Below are positions 38,091 through 46,295 of a stretch of 64,000 nucleotides of DNA, one piece after another. The position numbers and the translations under genes are program-made. The stretch lies in the NCBI GenBank assembly GCA_016787665.1, contig JAEUUC010000013.1:124001-188000 (forward strand), read 5' to 3'. The stretch's first letter is position 1. Each line of letters opens with the position of its first letter. The notes below the pieces were generated by a model. The model was given only the letters and a program-made list of their open reading frames with translations, did not search any database and had not been told where the DNA came from. The stretch comes from Cyclobacteriaceae bacterium (GTDB lineage Bacteria; Bacteroidota; Bacteroidia; Cytophagales; Cyclobacteriaceae).

Positions 38091-38480
38091 TTATAAAGGA
38101 GCGCTACGCGGTTTCAGATTGAGTTTATTCAGCGTCAGTTCGCGGTTGCTGTATAATGTGTTGAAGGTCTGCTGATCTTTCTGCAAGACAGGGTCGCGCT
38201 GCAGGAACTGCAACATCTGGCGGATGATATCGAGCACCTCATCTTTCACCTGGTAAAAGACCCATTGGTTGTATTTGCGCGAAGTGAGGATGCCGGAGTT
38301 TTTCAGGTAGATCAGGTGACGGGATGTCTTGGCTTGCGTGAATTCCAGAATTGTCTCCAGGTCGGTGATGCACATTTCCCCGTTGGTGAGGATGAGTTGG
38401 AGAATGCGCAGCCGGGCGGTATCGGAACAGGCGAGGAAAATCTGTGCTCCGGGATCGATATTAAAGTGCTTCAACCTCAC
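38091..38480 (-). CDS. ArsR family transcriptional regulator
   Basis: 129 residues with a winged-helix ArsR domain: TARLRILQLILTNGEMCITDL, recognition helix FTQAKTSRHLIYLKNSGIL, wing SRKYNQWVFYQV. No typical metal-binding CxC motif, so it may sense another cue. It stands 3 bases upstream of yjjG in the same operon, which it may regulate. Confidence 0.88.
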   Translation of the reverse strand: MRLKHFNIDPGAQIFLACSDTARLRILQLILTNGEMCITDLETILEFTQAKTSRHLIYLKNSGILTSRKYNQWVFYQVKDEVLDIIRQMLQFLQRDPVLQKDQQTFNTLYSNRELTLNKLNLKPRSAPL

Positions 38481-38566
38481 GGGTTCAAAAGTAAATAAAT
38501 CGGCATGGCGGAAAGAACTTTTGGCCCGCTAGCGGTTATTCATTTTGGCAGTTATCTTTACCCCCC

Positions 38567-39196
38567 ATGATGCGGTCGATTGCGGTTTTTGTTGCGATTT
38601 TAGTGGTTTTGTTGTTCTCGGGCGGGGGTGTGCAAGCCCAGCAGAAACGCAGAATAATTCAACTTTCGGGGTTTATTTTGGAGGCCAATAGCGACCGGGG
38701 AGTTCCCGGAGCCCACGTGTATGTACCGCTGGCCGGCCGCGGGGTTCCCACCAATGCCGTTGGTTTCTTTTCCCTACCCGTTCTGGTAGGCGATAGTGTG
38801 GTGATTAGTGCCGTGGGATACGTGAAGCGGCATTTCATTGTGCCCGAAAATGCCCCGGAGTACGAAACCATTGTGGTCGAAATGGCGGAGGATATCACCT
38901 ACCTCAAAGAAGTTATCGTAACGCAATTCCCCACCGAGGAGGTATTTAAGCAGGCCGTTTTGGCCATGAACATCCCGCTGGACGATACCAATCTGGATAA
39001 GCGCAACCTGAATGCCGAGCTGCTGGCCCTGATGGCGCGCACAACCCCAATGGACGGGGCTACCAACTACCGGTATTACATGGACGAGCAGGTGAATTCC
39101 TACAGTGAGCGCTTTCAGCCGCGGGTCAACCCCTTCTTAAATCCGTTCAATTGGGCGCGTTTTGTGCGTGACCTCAAGAATAACAAGAAAAAATAG
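38567..39196 (+). CDS. Secreted carboxypeptidase-like regulatory domain protein
   Basis: 209 residues. Signal peptide ending VQAQ, then one CarboxypepD_reg-like beta domain (about 30-105: LSGFILEANSDRGVPGAHVYVP, VISAVGYVKRHF), as at the N-terminus of TonB-dependent receptors, but here without a barrel. C-terminal helical tail. Role unknown, probably envelope-associated. TATCTTTA at 38553-38560 sits 6 bases before the ATG. Confidence 0.85.
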   Translation: MMRSIAVFVAILVVLLFSGGGVQAQQKRRIIQLSGFILEANSDRGVPGAHVYVPLAGRGVPTNAVGFFSLPVLVGDSVVISAVGYVKRHFIVPENAPEYETIVVEMAEDITYLKEVIVTQFPTEEVFKQAVLAMNIPLDDTNLDKRNLNAELLALMARTTPMDGATNYRYYMDEQVNSYSERFQPRVNPFLNPFNWARFVRDLKNNKKK

Positions 39197-39259
39197 CAAC
39201 GGAGTTGTAATTTTTTCCGTTTAACCGAAACAAATTCTTAAACCAATCCAAAAAACAGA

Positions 39260-40009
39260 ATGAAAACCAGATTGCTCGTATTCGCGCTGGCACTTGTGGC
39301 CGGTGTTGCGCAGGCCCAGACTGCGGACGAAATCCTCGCCAAGTATTTTGAAAATACCGGTGGCATTGATAAGTGGAAGGCTTTGCAGGGTATAAAAGTT
39401 GCTGCCAAAGCCAATCAAGGCGGAATGGAATTTCCTGTAGAGATGGTATTTATGAAAGACGGCAGACAGTTCACTAAGTACACTATCCAAGGTAAAGAAA
39501 TCAAGCAAGGTGTATATGATGGTTCTACTCTATGGTCTCTTAACTTCATGACTCAAAAGGCAGAGAAAAGTGATGCGGAGTCAACTGAGAATTTTAAGGC
39601 AAATATTGGCAGTGAGTATCCCTTTGTATTCCTTAACTTGAAAGAAAAGGGTCATAAGGTCGAGTTGCTGGGAAAAGAACAGGTTGAAGGAACGGATTGC
39701 TTTAAATTGAAGTTAACGAAAAATCCAATTAAAGTTGACGGTAAACCTGAAGAAAGTGTAGAATTTTACTTCTTTGACACTGAAAACTTTGTACCCTTAA
39801 TGATGGAAACAGAAATAAAATCAGGCCAAGGAAAGGGTATGGTTGTTCAAGTTAAGTTTAGTGATTTTCAGGAGGTCAAGGGACTTATGATGCCATTTTC
39901 CTGGGCGCAAGGTGTAAAAGGTCAACCAAGCTCTCCGTTGATCATTTCAGCTATTGAACCAGATCCGAAAGTCGATGCGGCAGCATTCAAATTCCCGGAA
40001 GGACAATAA
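39260..40009 (+). CDS. LolA-like outer-membrane lipoprotein-sorting protein
   Basis: 249 residues. Signal peptide (to AQAQ), then a LolA-like half-barrel: DEILAKYFENTGGIDKWKAL at the start, repeated strand pairs, and VKFSDFQEVKGLMMPF near the end. This group of exported proteins is frequent in Bacteroidota and its exact role is not settled. The gene body is much more AT-rich in third positions than its neighbours (many AAA, GAA, TTA, ATT codons). Own strong terminator downstream. Confidence 0.78.
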   Translation: MKTRLLVFALALVAGVAQAQTADEILAKYFENTGGIDKWKALQGIKVAAKANQGGMEFPVEMVFMKDGRQFTKYTIQGKEIKQGVYDGSTLWSLNFMTQKAEKSDAESTENFKANIGSEYPFVFLNLKEKGHKVELLGKEQVEGTDCFKLKLTKNPIKVDGKPEESVEFYFFDTENFVPLMMETEIKSGQGKGMVVQVKFSDFQEVKGLMMPFSWAQGVKGQPSSPLIISAIEPDPKVDAAAFKFPEGQ

Positions 40010-40052
40010 TAATTAATCAATCGATGTTAGGCATTGCATAACGTTGATCGTA

Positions 40053-40093
40053 AGAGGCGCAATTTGATTCGTTCAGATTGCGCCTTCTTTTTG
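40053..40093 (+). terminator. Terminator of the LolA-like gene
   Basis: GGCGCAAT...TTCG...ATTGCGCC, a 12-position imperfect stem, followed by TTCTTTTT. Confidence 0.88.
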
Positions 40094-40117
40094 AATTCAT
40101 CACACAAAACCAATTTT

Positions 40118-43100
40118 ATGAAGAGAATTATAACCTTGATGGTACTACTGTCTGGGGCGGTGGCCGGTTGGTCGCAAGATGCCGTGACAAAAGGAAAAGA
40201 ATTGTTTGGCGACTTGCGTGCCCGCCACATCGGCCCGGCCCTGATGAGCGGCCGAACCACCGATATTGAACTTCACCCCACCAACGACCGCGTGGTTTAT
40301 CTGGGCACGGCTGGTGGTGGAGTTTGGAAAAGCAATAATGGAGGCGCAACTTTCAATTCAATTTTTGATGACTACTGCCAGTCCATAGGCGCAGTCGAGA
40401 TCGACCCTTCGAACCCGGACAATGTGGTATATGTGGGCACTGGTGAAGTCTGGACCCGCAACAGTGTGTCGGTTGGCGATGGTTTGTACAAAACGGTTGA
40501 TGGGGGCACCAACTGGCAAAAAATAGGTTTTGAAAAGTCGGAACGCATTGCGGGTATACAGGTCAACCCCAAGAATCCCAACGAAATTTATGTGGCGGTG
40601 CTGGGTCCGCTCTGGCATGACAGCGAAGAACGCGGTCTGTATAAGACGACCGATGGCGGTAAGACGTGGAACAAAATACTCTACGTGGACAAAACAACCG
40701 GATGCAGCGACCTCATTCTGGATCCAAATGATCCGAATACGGTGTATGCAGCTTTTTGGGAAGTGCGCAGAAAGCCCTGGGTATTTAATTCCGGTGGTTT
40801 AAACAGCGCCCTTTACAAATCTACCGATGGCGGAAAGACATTTGCCAAAATTCACAACGGATTTCCGAAAGGAAAGCTGGGTCGCATTGCCGTGGCTGTA
40901 GCGCCCTCCAATAATAAAATCTTGTATGCGGTTATCGAATCTGAGCAAGACAAAGACAAAGGCTTGTACCGCAGCGAAGATGGTGGTGCCAGTTGGAAAC
41001 ATACCAACGGTGACTTCGGGTTGGTCGTACGTCCGTTTTACTTCTCGCGCATTACCATCGATCCGAAAAATCCGGATGTGGTGGTAAAGGCCGGCCTTCA
41101 GGGCTCTATTTCGCGCGATGGTGGCAAGACATTTAAGAACCTGGGTCCTATGCACTCCGACATTCATGACATTGCGTTTGATATCAACAATAGCGATCGC
41201 ATGTATGTGGCCACCGATGGCGGCCTGTATCGGTCGTGGGATGGTGGCACAACCATGGAAATGGTGGAGAACCTTCCGCTCTCGCAGTTTTATCATGTTA
41301 GTGTAGATGATGAGGAGCCTTACAACGTTTATGGAGGTCTTCAAGATAATGGTTGCTGGTTCGGCCCGTCCAGCTCACCCGGTGGTGTAGAGGCCCGCGA
41401 CTGGCGCGTGGTGGGGGTAGGTGATGGCTATCGGGTTTATCGCCATCCAACCAAGAAGTTGATTTATTCTGAAATGCAAGGTGCGGAGAATGTCTGGCGC
41501 TATGATCCCGTGAAAGATCAAGCCAAGACTATTCAGCCGCTGGCGGGAAAAGGCGATCCCAAATTGCGCTTTAACTGGAATGCATCCCTGACAACCAGCC
41601 CGAACGTGGCCGACCGCGTATACATCGGCAGCCAGTTTGTTCACCGCTCGGATGATATGGGTGAGACGTGGGTGAAAATCTCCCCGGATCTCACGACTAA
41701 CGACCCCGCCAAGCAGGCGCAGGAAGATTCTGGTGGCCTCTCGCGCGACAATTCGGGCGCTGAAAATCATTGTACGATATTCACGATTGCTGAATCTCCG
41801 TTGGATCAGAACATCGTATGGGCAGGCACGGATGATGGTAACCTTCAGGTAACCCGGGATGGTGGGAAAACGTGGACAAACGTAGTGGCGAATGTGCCCG
41901 GCTTGCCCAAAAACACCATGGTCTATCACATTGAAGCGAGCGTATTTGGCAAAGGCAACGCCTATGCTGTTTTCACCGGCTACCAAACAGGCGATCAGGC
42001 CGCGTATGTGTACAAAACCACCGACTTTGGTGCCACCTGGAAGTCGATTGCTACCCCGGAGATATACGGTTTTGCCCGCAACATCCAGGAAGATTACGAA
42101 AATGAGAACCTGTTGTTCCTCGGAACCGAGTACGGTTTGTACATTACATTAACGGGTGGCAAGAACTGGTACAAGTTCACCAATAACATGCCGGCTGTTA
42201 ACGTGCATTTCATTGAACTGCACAAAAAGACAAATGACCTGGTCATTGCCACGCACGGGCGCGGTATCGTTATCATTGATGACATCAGCCCGCTTCGTCA
42301 ACTAACGGAGGAAAATCTCAACAAAGAGTTTTACTTCTTTAAAACCAAACCCACGATCATCGCGGAAACCAATGGATTTGGTGGCTCAAGCACTGAAACC
42401 CAGTTTATCGGAGAGAACCCAAGCCGGTCAGCGAAGATCATGTACTATTTGAAGAAGCGCCATACGCTGGGCAAAATGACGTTGGAGATTCAGGATGCCG
42501 ATGGCAATAAGATCACGGAGCTTGGACCTGGCAAAGCAAAGGGCATAAACATTGTCGAATGGAATTACAACACCAAGCCCCCGAAGATGGCAGCGGCCAA
42601 GACCTTTGCGTTTGGCGGGTTTACGTCTCCCCGGGTACCGGCCGGTACGTATAAGGTGGTAATCCAGAAGGGAAAGGAAACCTTCACCAGTGATTTGGTA
42701 ATCATCTACGATCCAAAGTCGGAAATTTCTCTGGCTGATCGCAAACTGCAGGAAGAGACGACCAAGAAACTGTTCAACATGTCGCAGGAGCTTGCCTACA
42801 TGGTGTACAATCTGGATGAGTATGTCAAATTAGGGGAGACCGTGAAGGCGAAAGGATCGGCCGGAGCCAAGGTTGCGACTCCGCTGATTAATGAGCTGAC
42901 CAAGCTGAAAGAAACGCTGGTGGTGACTAAAGGTGACAATTATGTTGGGGCAGCCGAGCCGCAGTTGCGCGAGAAGATGGCCGAGCTCTATGCCAAGGTG
43001 GCACAGAGCTACTACAAACCTAATGCAGCCGAAATGTCTAATCTCGAAGTAATCGAAAGCCGGTTCACGGCCGCGAAAGCCGAATACCAGAAGATAAAAG

Positions 43101-43195
43101 ACAAACACCTGAATAAGGTGACCGGCTTTGCCTCGAAAGACAAAATGCAGCCATTGGTGTTGAAGACTTACGAGGAGTTTATTCAAACGCCATAA
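40118..43195 (+). CDS. Large secreted sortilin / BNR-repeat glycosyl hydrolase-like protein
   Basis: 1025 residues. Signal peptide (MKRIITLMVLLSGAVAGWSQ), then about 700 residues of WD40/BNR beta-propeller with many Asp-boxes (GGATFNS, GGTNWQK, GGKTWNK, GGASWKH, GGKTWTN). A short beta domain (about 760-880) and a helical C-terminus follow. This is the VPS10/sortilin-like secreted family of Bacteroidota and Acidobacteria, probably surface or outer-membrane-vesicle associated; catalytic residues are not identifiable. A longer frame to 40034 includes the terminator, so ATG 40118 is used. Confidence 0.92.
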   Translation: MKRIITLMVLLSGAVAGWSQDAVTKGKELFGDLRARHIGPALMSGRTTDIELHPTNDRVVYLGTAGGGVWKSNNGGATFNSIFDDYCQSIGAVEIDPSNPDNVVYVGTGEVWTRNSVSVGDGLYKTVDGGTNWQKIGFEKSERIAGIQVNPKNPNEIYVAVLGPLWHDSEERGLYKTTDGGKTWNKILYVDKTTGCSDLILDPNDPNTVYAAFWEVRRKPWVFNSGGLNSALYKSTDGGKTFAKIHNGFPKGKLGRIAVAVAPSNNKILYAVIESEQDKDKGLYRSEDGGASWKHTNGDFGLVVRPFYFSRITIDPKNPDVVVKAGLQGSISRDGGKTFKNLGPMHSDIHDIAFDINNSDRMYVATDGGLYRSWDGGTTMEMVENLPLSQFYHVSVDDEEPYNVYGGLQDNGCWFGPSSSPGGVEARDWRVVGVGDGYRVYRHPTKKLIYSEMQGAENVWRYDPVKDQAKTIQPLAGKGDPKLRFNWNASLTTSPNVADRVYIGSQFVHRSDDMGETWVKISPDLTTNDPAKQAQEDSGGLSRDNSGAENHCTIFTIAESPLDQNIVWAGTDDGNLQVTRDGGKTWTNVVANVPGLPKNTMVYHIEASVFGKGNAYAVFTGYQTGDQAAYVYKTTDFGATWKSIATPEIYGFARNIQEDYENENLLFLGTEYGLYITLTGGKNWYKFTNNMPAVNVHFIELHKKTNDLVIATHGRGIVIIDDISPLRQLTEENLNKEFYFFKTKPTIIAETNGFGGSSTETQFIGENPSRSAKIMYYLKKRHTLGKMTLEIQDADGNKITELGPGKAKGINIVEWNYNTKPPKMAAAKTFAFGGFTSPRVPAGTYKVVIQKGKETFTSDLVIIYDPKSEISLADRKLQEETTKKLFNMSQELAYMVYNLDEYVKLGETVKAKGSAGAKVATPLINELTKLKETLVVTKGDNYVGAAEPQLREKMAELYAKVAQSYYKPNAAEMSNLEVIESRFTAAKAEYQKIKDKHLNKVTGFASKDKMQPLVLKTYEEFIQTP

Positions 43196-43207
43196 TCGAA
43201 GCGGAGC

Positions 43208-43249
43208 TCAAAAAAGGGCCTTTCCCGACCGGGGATGGCCCTTTTTTTG
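43208..43249 (+). terminator. Terminator of the sortilin-like gene
   Basis: AAAAAGGGCC...GGCCCTTTTTTT, stem of nine or more pairs around an inner TCCCGACCGGGGA hairpin. Confidence 0.9.
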
Positions 43250-43275
43250 TTATCCCTCAAAATCGTAAAAAGTCG

Positions 43276-43283
43276 TATACTTG
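43276..43283 (+). promoter_or_regulatory. -7 box of tRNA-Pro
   Basis: TATACTTG, 17 bases before the tRNA. No well-spaced -33 box found (nearest TTTG is 26 bases upstream). Confidence 0.45.
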
Positions 43284-43300
43284 CACCCTCATTTGGGTTT

Positions 43301-43375
43301 CGGGGTGTAGCGCAGCCCGGTTAGCGCATCACGTTAGGGACGTGGAGGTCGGTAGTTCGAATCTACTCACCCCGA
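43301..43375 (+). tRNA. tRNA-Pro (AGG)
   Basis: 75 nt. Acceptor CGGGGTG/CACCCCG, D-arm GCGC...GCGC, anticodon stem TCACG/CGTGG with loop TTAGGGA giving anticodon AGG, T-arm GGTAGTTCGAATCTACT, A73. CCA not encoded. An A34 proline tRNA is unusual in bacteria and may need deamination to inosine. Confidence 0.92.
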
Positions 43376-43379
43376 CAAC

Positions 43380-43412
43380 AAAGCCTGTCAGCGAAAGCTG
43401 AGCAGGCTTTTT
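43380..43412 (+). terminator. Terminator of tRNA-Pro
   Basis: AAGCCTGTCAGC-GAAA-GCTGAGCAGGCTT stem followed by TTTTACTTTTTT. Confidence 0.9.
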
Positions 43413-43519
43413 ACTTTTTTGCGAACGGGGTCACCCAGTGAGCAAAAGAGTAAAAAGACGTGGCGAGCATGCGAGCCCAGGATTTGTTGATATCCCTCCA
43501 GAAATTGATCACCGAAGGT

Positions 43520-43536
43520 AATCTACTCACCCCGAC
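43520..43536 (+). pseudogene. 17-bp duplicate of the tRNA-Pro 3' end
   Basis: AATCTACTCACCCCGAC is identical to 43360-43376, exactly 160 bp away: half of the T-arm, the acceptor 3' strand, A73 and the next base. The 5' part of the tRNA is absent. Looks like a remnant of an insertion or excision event at the tRNA 3' end; no integrase is near. Confidence 0.65.
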
Positions 43537-43540
43537 TTCG

Positions 43541-43576
43541 CCCGCCAGAGCTTCCAGCAAAGGCGGGCTTTTTGTT
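43541..43576 (+). terminator. Second terminator-like hairpin after the tRNA-Pro copy
   Basis: CCCGCC (43541-43546) pairs with GGCGGG (43562-43567), followed by CTTTTTG. The 43414-43519 segment before it shows no gene. Confidence 0.7.
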
Positions 43577-43681
43577 TCATGACCACGTGGGCTGCTTTTG
43601 AACGTGCCTGCCGGGCTTCGTCATGAACCCCTCACCCCAACGAACGGAATCGCACTGCTGTTTTTGAATTATCTTCACCCC

Positions 43682-46237
43682 ATGCGAATGAGGCTTCTGG
43701 CAGGGTTGGTACTTCTGTTTCTGAATGGTTACAGCCAGGTGATGGTACTAAAATCCCCTCGTCAGCTGATGGAAAAAGGAAAATGGAAACCTGCCTTTGA
43801 CCTATTGAAGCGAAATCTCAATAAAGACAGCCTGGATGTCGTGAGCCAGTACGGCCTGGCGGTTTGGTATGCATCGGTCAGAAATCCAGACGCACAGGTT
43901 GACTCCGCTTACCGGTGGGCTAAAAAATCGCTCGTGACCTACTCACGAAAGAACGCACGTGAGCGCGATCGGTTAAAACGCGATGAGATCGATAGCACCC
44001 GGTTAGCAAGTCATAAGCTTCGCGTGGATAGCCTCGGATTTGAAAGGGCGAGAACTCAACACACCGTGGCTGCGTACCATCAGTTTGCCGTTGGGTTTCC
44101 TGGTGCCCGGCAGGTTCCCGAGGCGATTGAGTTGCGCAATGAACTTGCCTATGCCGAAGCCTTGCGCCTCAACACCGAAATGGCGTACGCCAATTACCTG
44201 GCGCATTATCCCGGTTCGGCTCGTGAGGCCGATGCCCGCGGCCGCCTGCATCGCCTGCAGTTTGAGCGCGCTTCGCGGGTGGGCACGCTGGAGGCGTTTC
44301 GTGATTTTTGGTTGAAATATCCGGAGAACCCGTTTCGCACGGCAGCAGAAAAGCATCTCTTCGAAATCAGCACGGCTGATGGTGAGCCGGAGCACTTTCT
44401 GGGTTTCATTAACGATTTTCCAGCAAGTCGATGGTCCCGTGTAGCGCGAGACTTTCTTTTTCACCTGAAATCCGAATTGCCTGATTTTCCATGGACCGAC
44501 TCGCTTCGTCTGGAGCAGCGGCTAAACGAGGGGTACCTGCTGCCTTTTGCAGCTGGCGGAAAAATCGGATTCGTGAATGAGCGGGGTGACGTGGTTGTTC
44601 CCGCCCAATTCGCTGATGTGACGACCGACTATTTATGCGGACCCGTGACCTTACCGATTTTGGTGTCGCCATCTGCGGGTGTGTTTTCACGCCAGTTAAG
44701 GCACCTGACCAACCCGAGCGCCAGCGTTCAGTGGCTGTCGACCGGGCACTTCCTCGCGTTGACTGACTCAACAGGTGAGTTGTACCACGCCAGTGGCAGG
44801 CTATTACTACGCGATGTTGAGGAGGTGGAACTGGTTGAGTCATTCCTTGCTTTTCGGCAGGGCAACAAGTGGGGCGTTATTTCTCTAACCGGAGTAGAGT
44901 TGATGCCACCCGCCTGGGAGCAGGTGCAGGTGGTGGGCGAATTTATCGTGACCACGCGCCTGGGCAAACGCCATATCTTTCCCTTGTCGGCACTTGCTGC
45001 GGTGGCTAACCGTCAACCGCTACCTGCGCCTTTGGTTGCCGATGATTTCCGCCAGGTCGGTGACCGGTATCACGTGCGCAACGGGGCTCTCGAAGGTGTG
45101 GTTGATGGCCGGCTGAAAGAAATCATTCCGCTTGACCGGCAGCAGCTAACGCTTCATGATCAACTGGTGGTGGTGAAAAAGGAGCGATATGCGGTTCGTG
45201 GCTTTTCCCCCGTGGACCCTGCCCGATCATTCGATCAGTTGCTCGTTCAACCTCCCTGGTTGAAGGCACGCGAAGGCACACTTTTTCACCTGTACCATAT
45301 GCCCAGCCAACGGCTCTGCCTGTATCAGGCCGACTCGGTGTGGTTCGCCCGATCGCTGACGTTTGCCCGGAAAGATGATTCGCTGCATTTGTTTTTCGCA
45401 GGCGGTCAGTCGCTTCGCTTTCCGGTTGATGCCGAATTTCACTGGGTGACGTCTGCCGACTCGGTTGGTTTTTTTTATACGGTTGACAAATTGAAGAAAC
45501 AGATTTTTGACATTCGCACCGGTGAGCGCTTGTTTGCCACGGAGGCCGATCAGGTCCAATCCCTGGGTGGTCATCTGATCATTATTCGCAACGGTAAGAA
45601 AGGATTGTTGACCCGCGAGGGGAAGGTCATTCTGTCACCGGAGTATGATCATTTTGTGTTGGTTGCCAATAACCGGTTGTCGCTGCTGAAAGATCAGAAA
45701 TTCGGACTTTATGATTTTGCTACCGGCCGGGTAATTAAGCCCATTTTTGAGCGTAACCTCATTCAAGTATCAATGTATGAGTTGATGGGATTCTCGCAGG
45801 GCAAGTTTGGATTTGTTTCGTGGGATTCACGGACGAAACCCGTTTTTGAATTTGATGATGTTGTTCCCTGGTCCGATTCGCTGGTTTGGGTTAAACAAGA
45901 TCAGCGTTGGAAGTTGTTGGCGTCTCGTTCGAGGCGTATCGTACTGGCTAATGTGCAACGTTTTTCGATACTGAACACCGGCAGCCCGAGTTCATTTGCC
46001 TGCTTTGATATCGATGACTACAAGGGCCTGTTTAGCACGCAGCATGGCATGGTACTTGCCCCTACGTACCACGCCATCGAGTTGTTTGTACCCGGCAGTA
46101 GCCCGGTGTTTCGGGCGGAGAAGAATGTCGAGGAGGCGGGGATTTACATCGTCATGTATTTTAACGAGAGGGGAAAGCTGATTTACCGGATGGCACTGGA
46201 AGAGGTGGACTACGAGCGGCTTTATTGCGATGATTAA
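43682..46237 (+). CDS. Secreted WG-repeat protein
   Basis: 851 residues. Signal peptide (ends GYSQ), then a helical TPR-like N-terminal third (30-300: KGKWKPAFDLLKRNL, FPGARQVPEAIE) and a long C-terminal half of WG-type repeats, each a KxGxxN/TxxGxxxxPxFxxV pattern (GKIGFVNERGDVVVPAQF, NKWGVISLTGVELMPPAW, KKGLLTREGKVILSPEY, QKFGLYDFATGRVIKPIF). WG-repeat proteins of Bacteroidota are mostly exported and uncharacterised. The frame from 43598 has a leader without a signal, so ATG 43682 is used. Confidence 0.85.
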   Translation: MRMRLLAGLVLLFLNGYSQVMVLKSPRQLMEKGKWKPAFDLLKRNLNKDSLDVVSQYGLAVWYASVRNPDAQVDSAYRWAKKSLVTYSRKNARERDRLKRDEIDSTRLASHKLRVDSLGFERARTQHTVAAYHQFAVGFPGARQVPEAIELRNELAYAEALRLNTEMAYANYLAHYPGSAREADARGRLHRLQFERASRVGTLEAFRDFWLKYPENPFRTAAEKHLFEISTADGEPEHFLGFINDFPASRWSRVARDFLFHLKSELPDFPWTDSLRLEQRLNEGYLLPFAAGGKIGFVNERGDVVVPAQFADVTTDYLCGPVTLPILVSPSAGVFSRQLRHLTNPSASVQWLSTGHFLALTDSTGELYHASGRLLLRDVEEVELVESFLAFRQGNKWGVISLTGVELMPPAWEQVQVVGEFIVTTRLGKRHIFPLSALAAVANRQPLPAPLVADDFRQVGDRYHVRNGALEGVVDGRLKEIIPLDRQQLTLHDQLVVVKKERYAVRGFSPVDPARSFDQLLVQPPWLKAREGTLFHLYHMPSQRLCLYQADSVWFARSLTFARKDDSLHLFFAGGQSLRFPVDAEFHWVTSADSVGFFYTVDKLKKQIFDIRTGERLFATEADQVQSLGGHLIIIRNGKKGLLTREGKVILSPEYDHFVLVANNRLSLLKDQKFGLYDFATGRVIKPIFERNLIQVSMYELMGFSQGKFGFVSWDSRTKPVFEFDDVVPWSDSLVWVKQDQRWKLLASRSRRIVLANVQRFSILNTGSPSSFACFDIDDYKGLFSTQHGMVLAPTYHAIELFVPGSSPVFRAEKNVEEAGIYIVMYFNERGKLIYRMALEEVDYERLYCDD

Positions 46238-46295
46238 TGGTTTATTCATGTAAAACCGGGTTGATGAATCACTTTTTTTTGGAATCTTGCCAACC

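Noticed and set aside
43360..43536. attL/attR of an integrated element at tRNA-Pro
   Set aside because: Only 160 bp between copies and no integrase; kept as a possible decayed footprint only.
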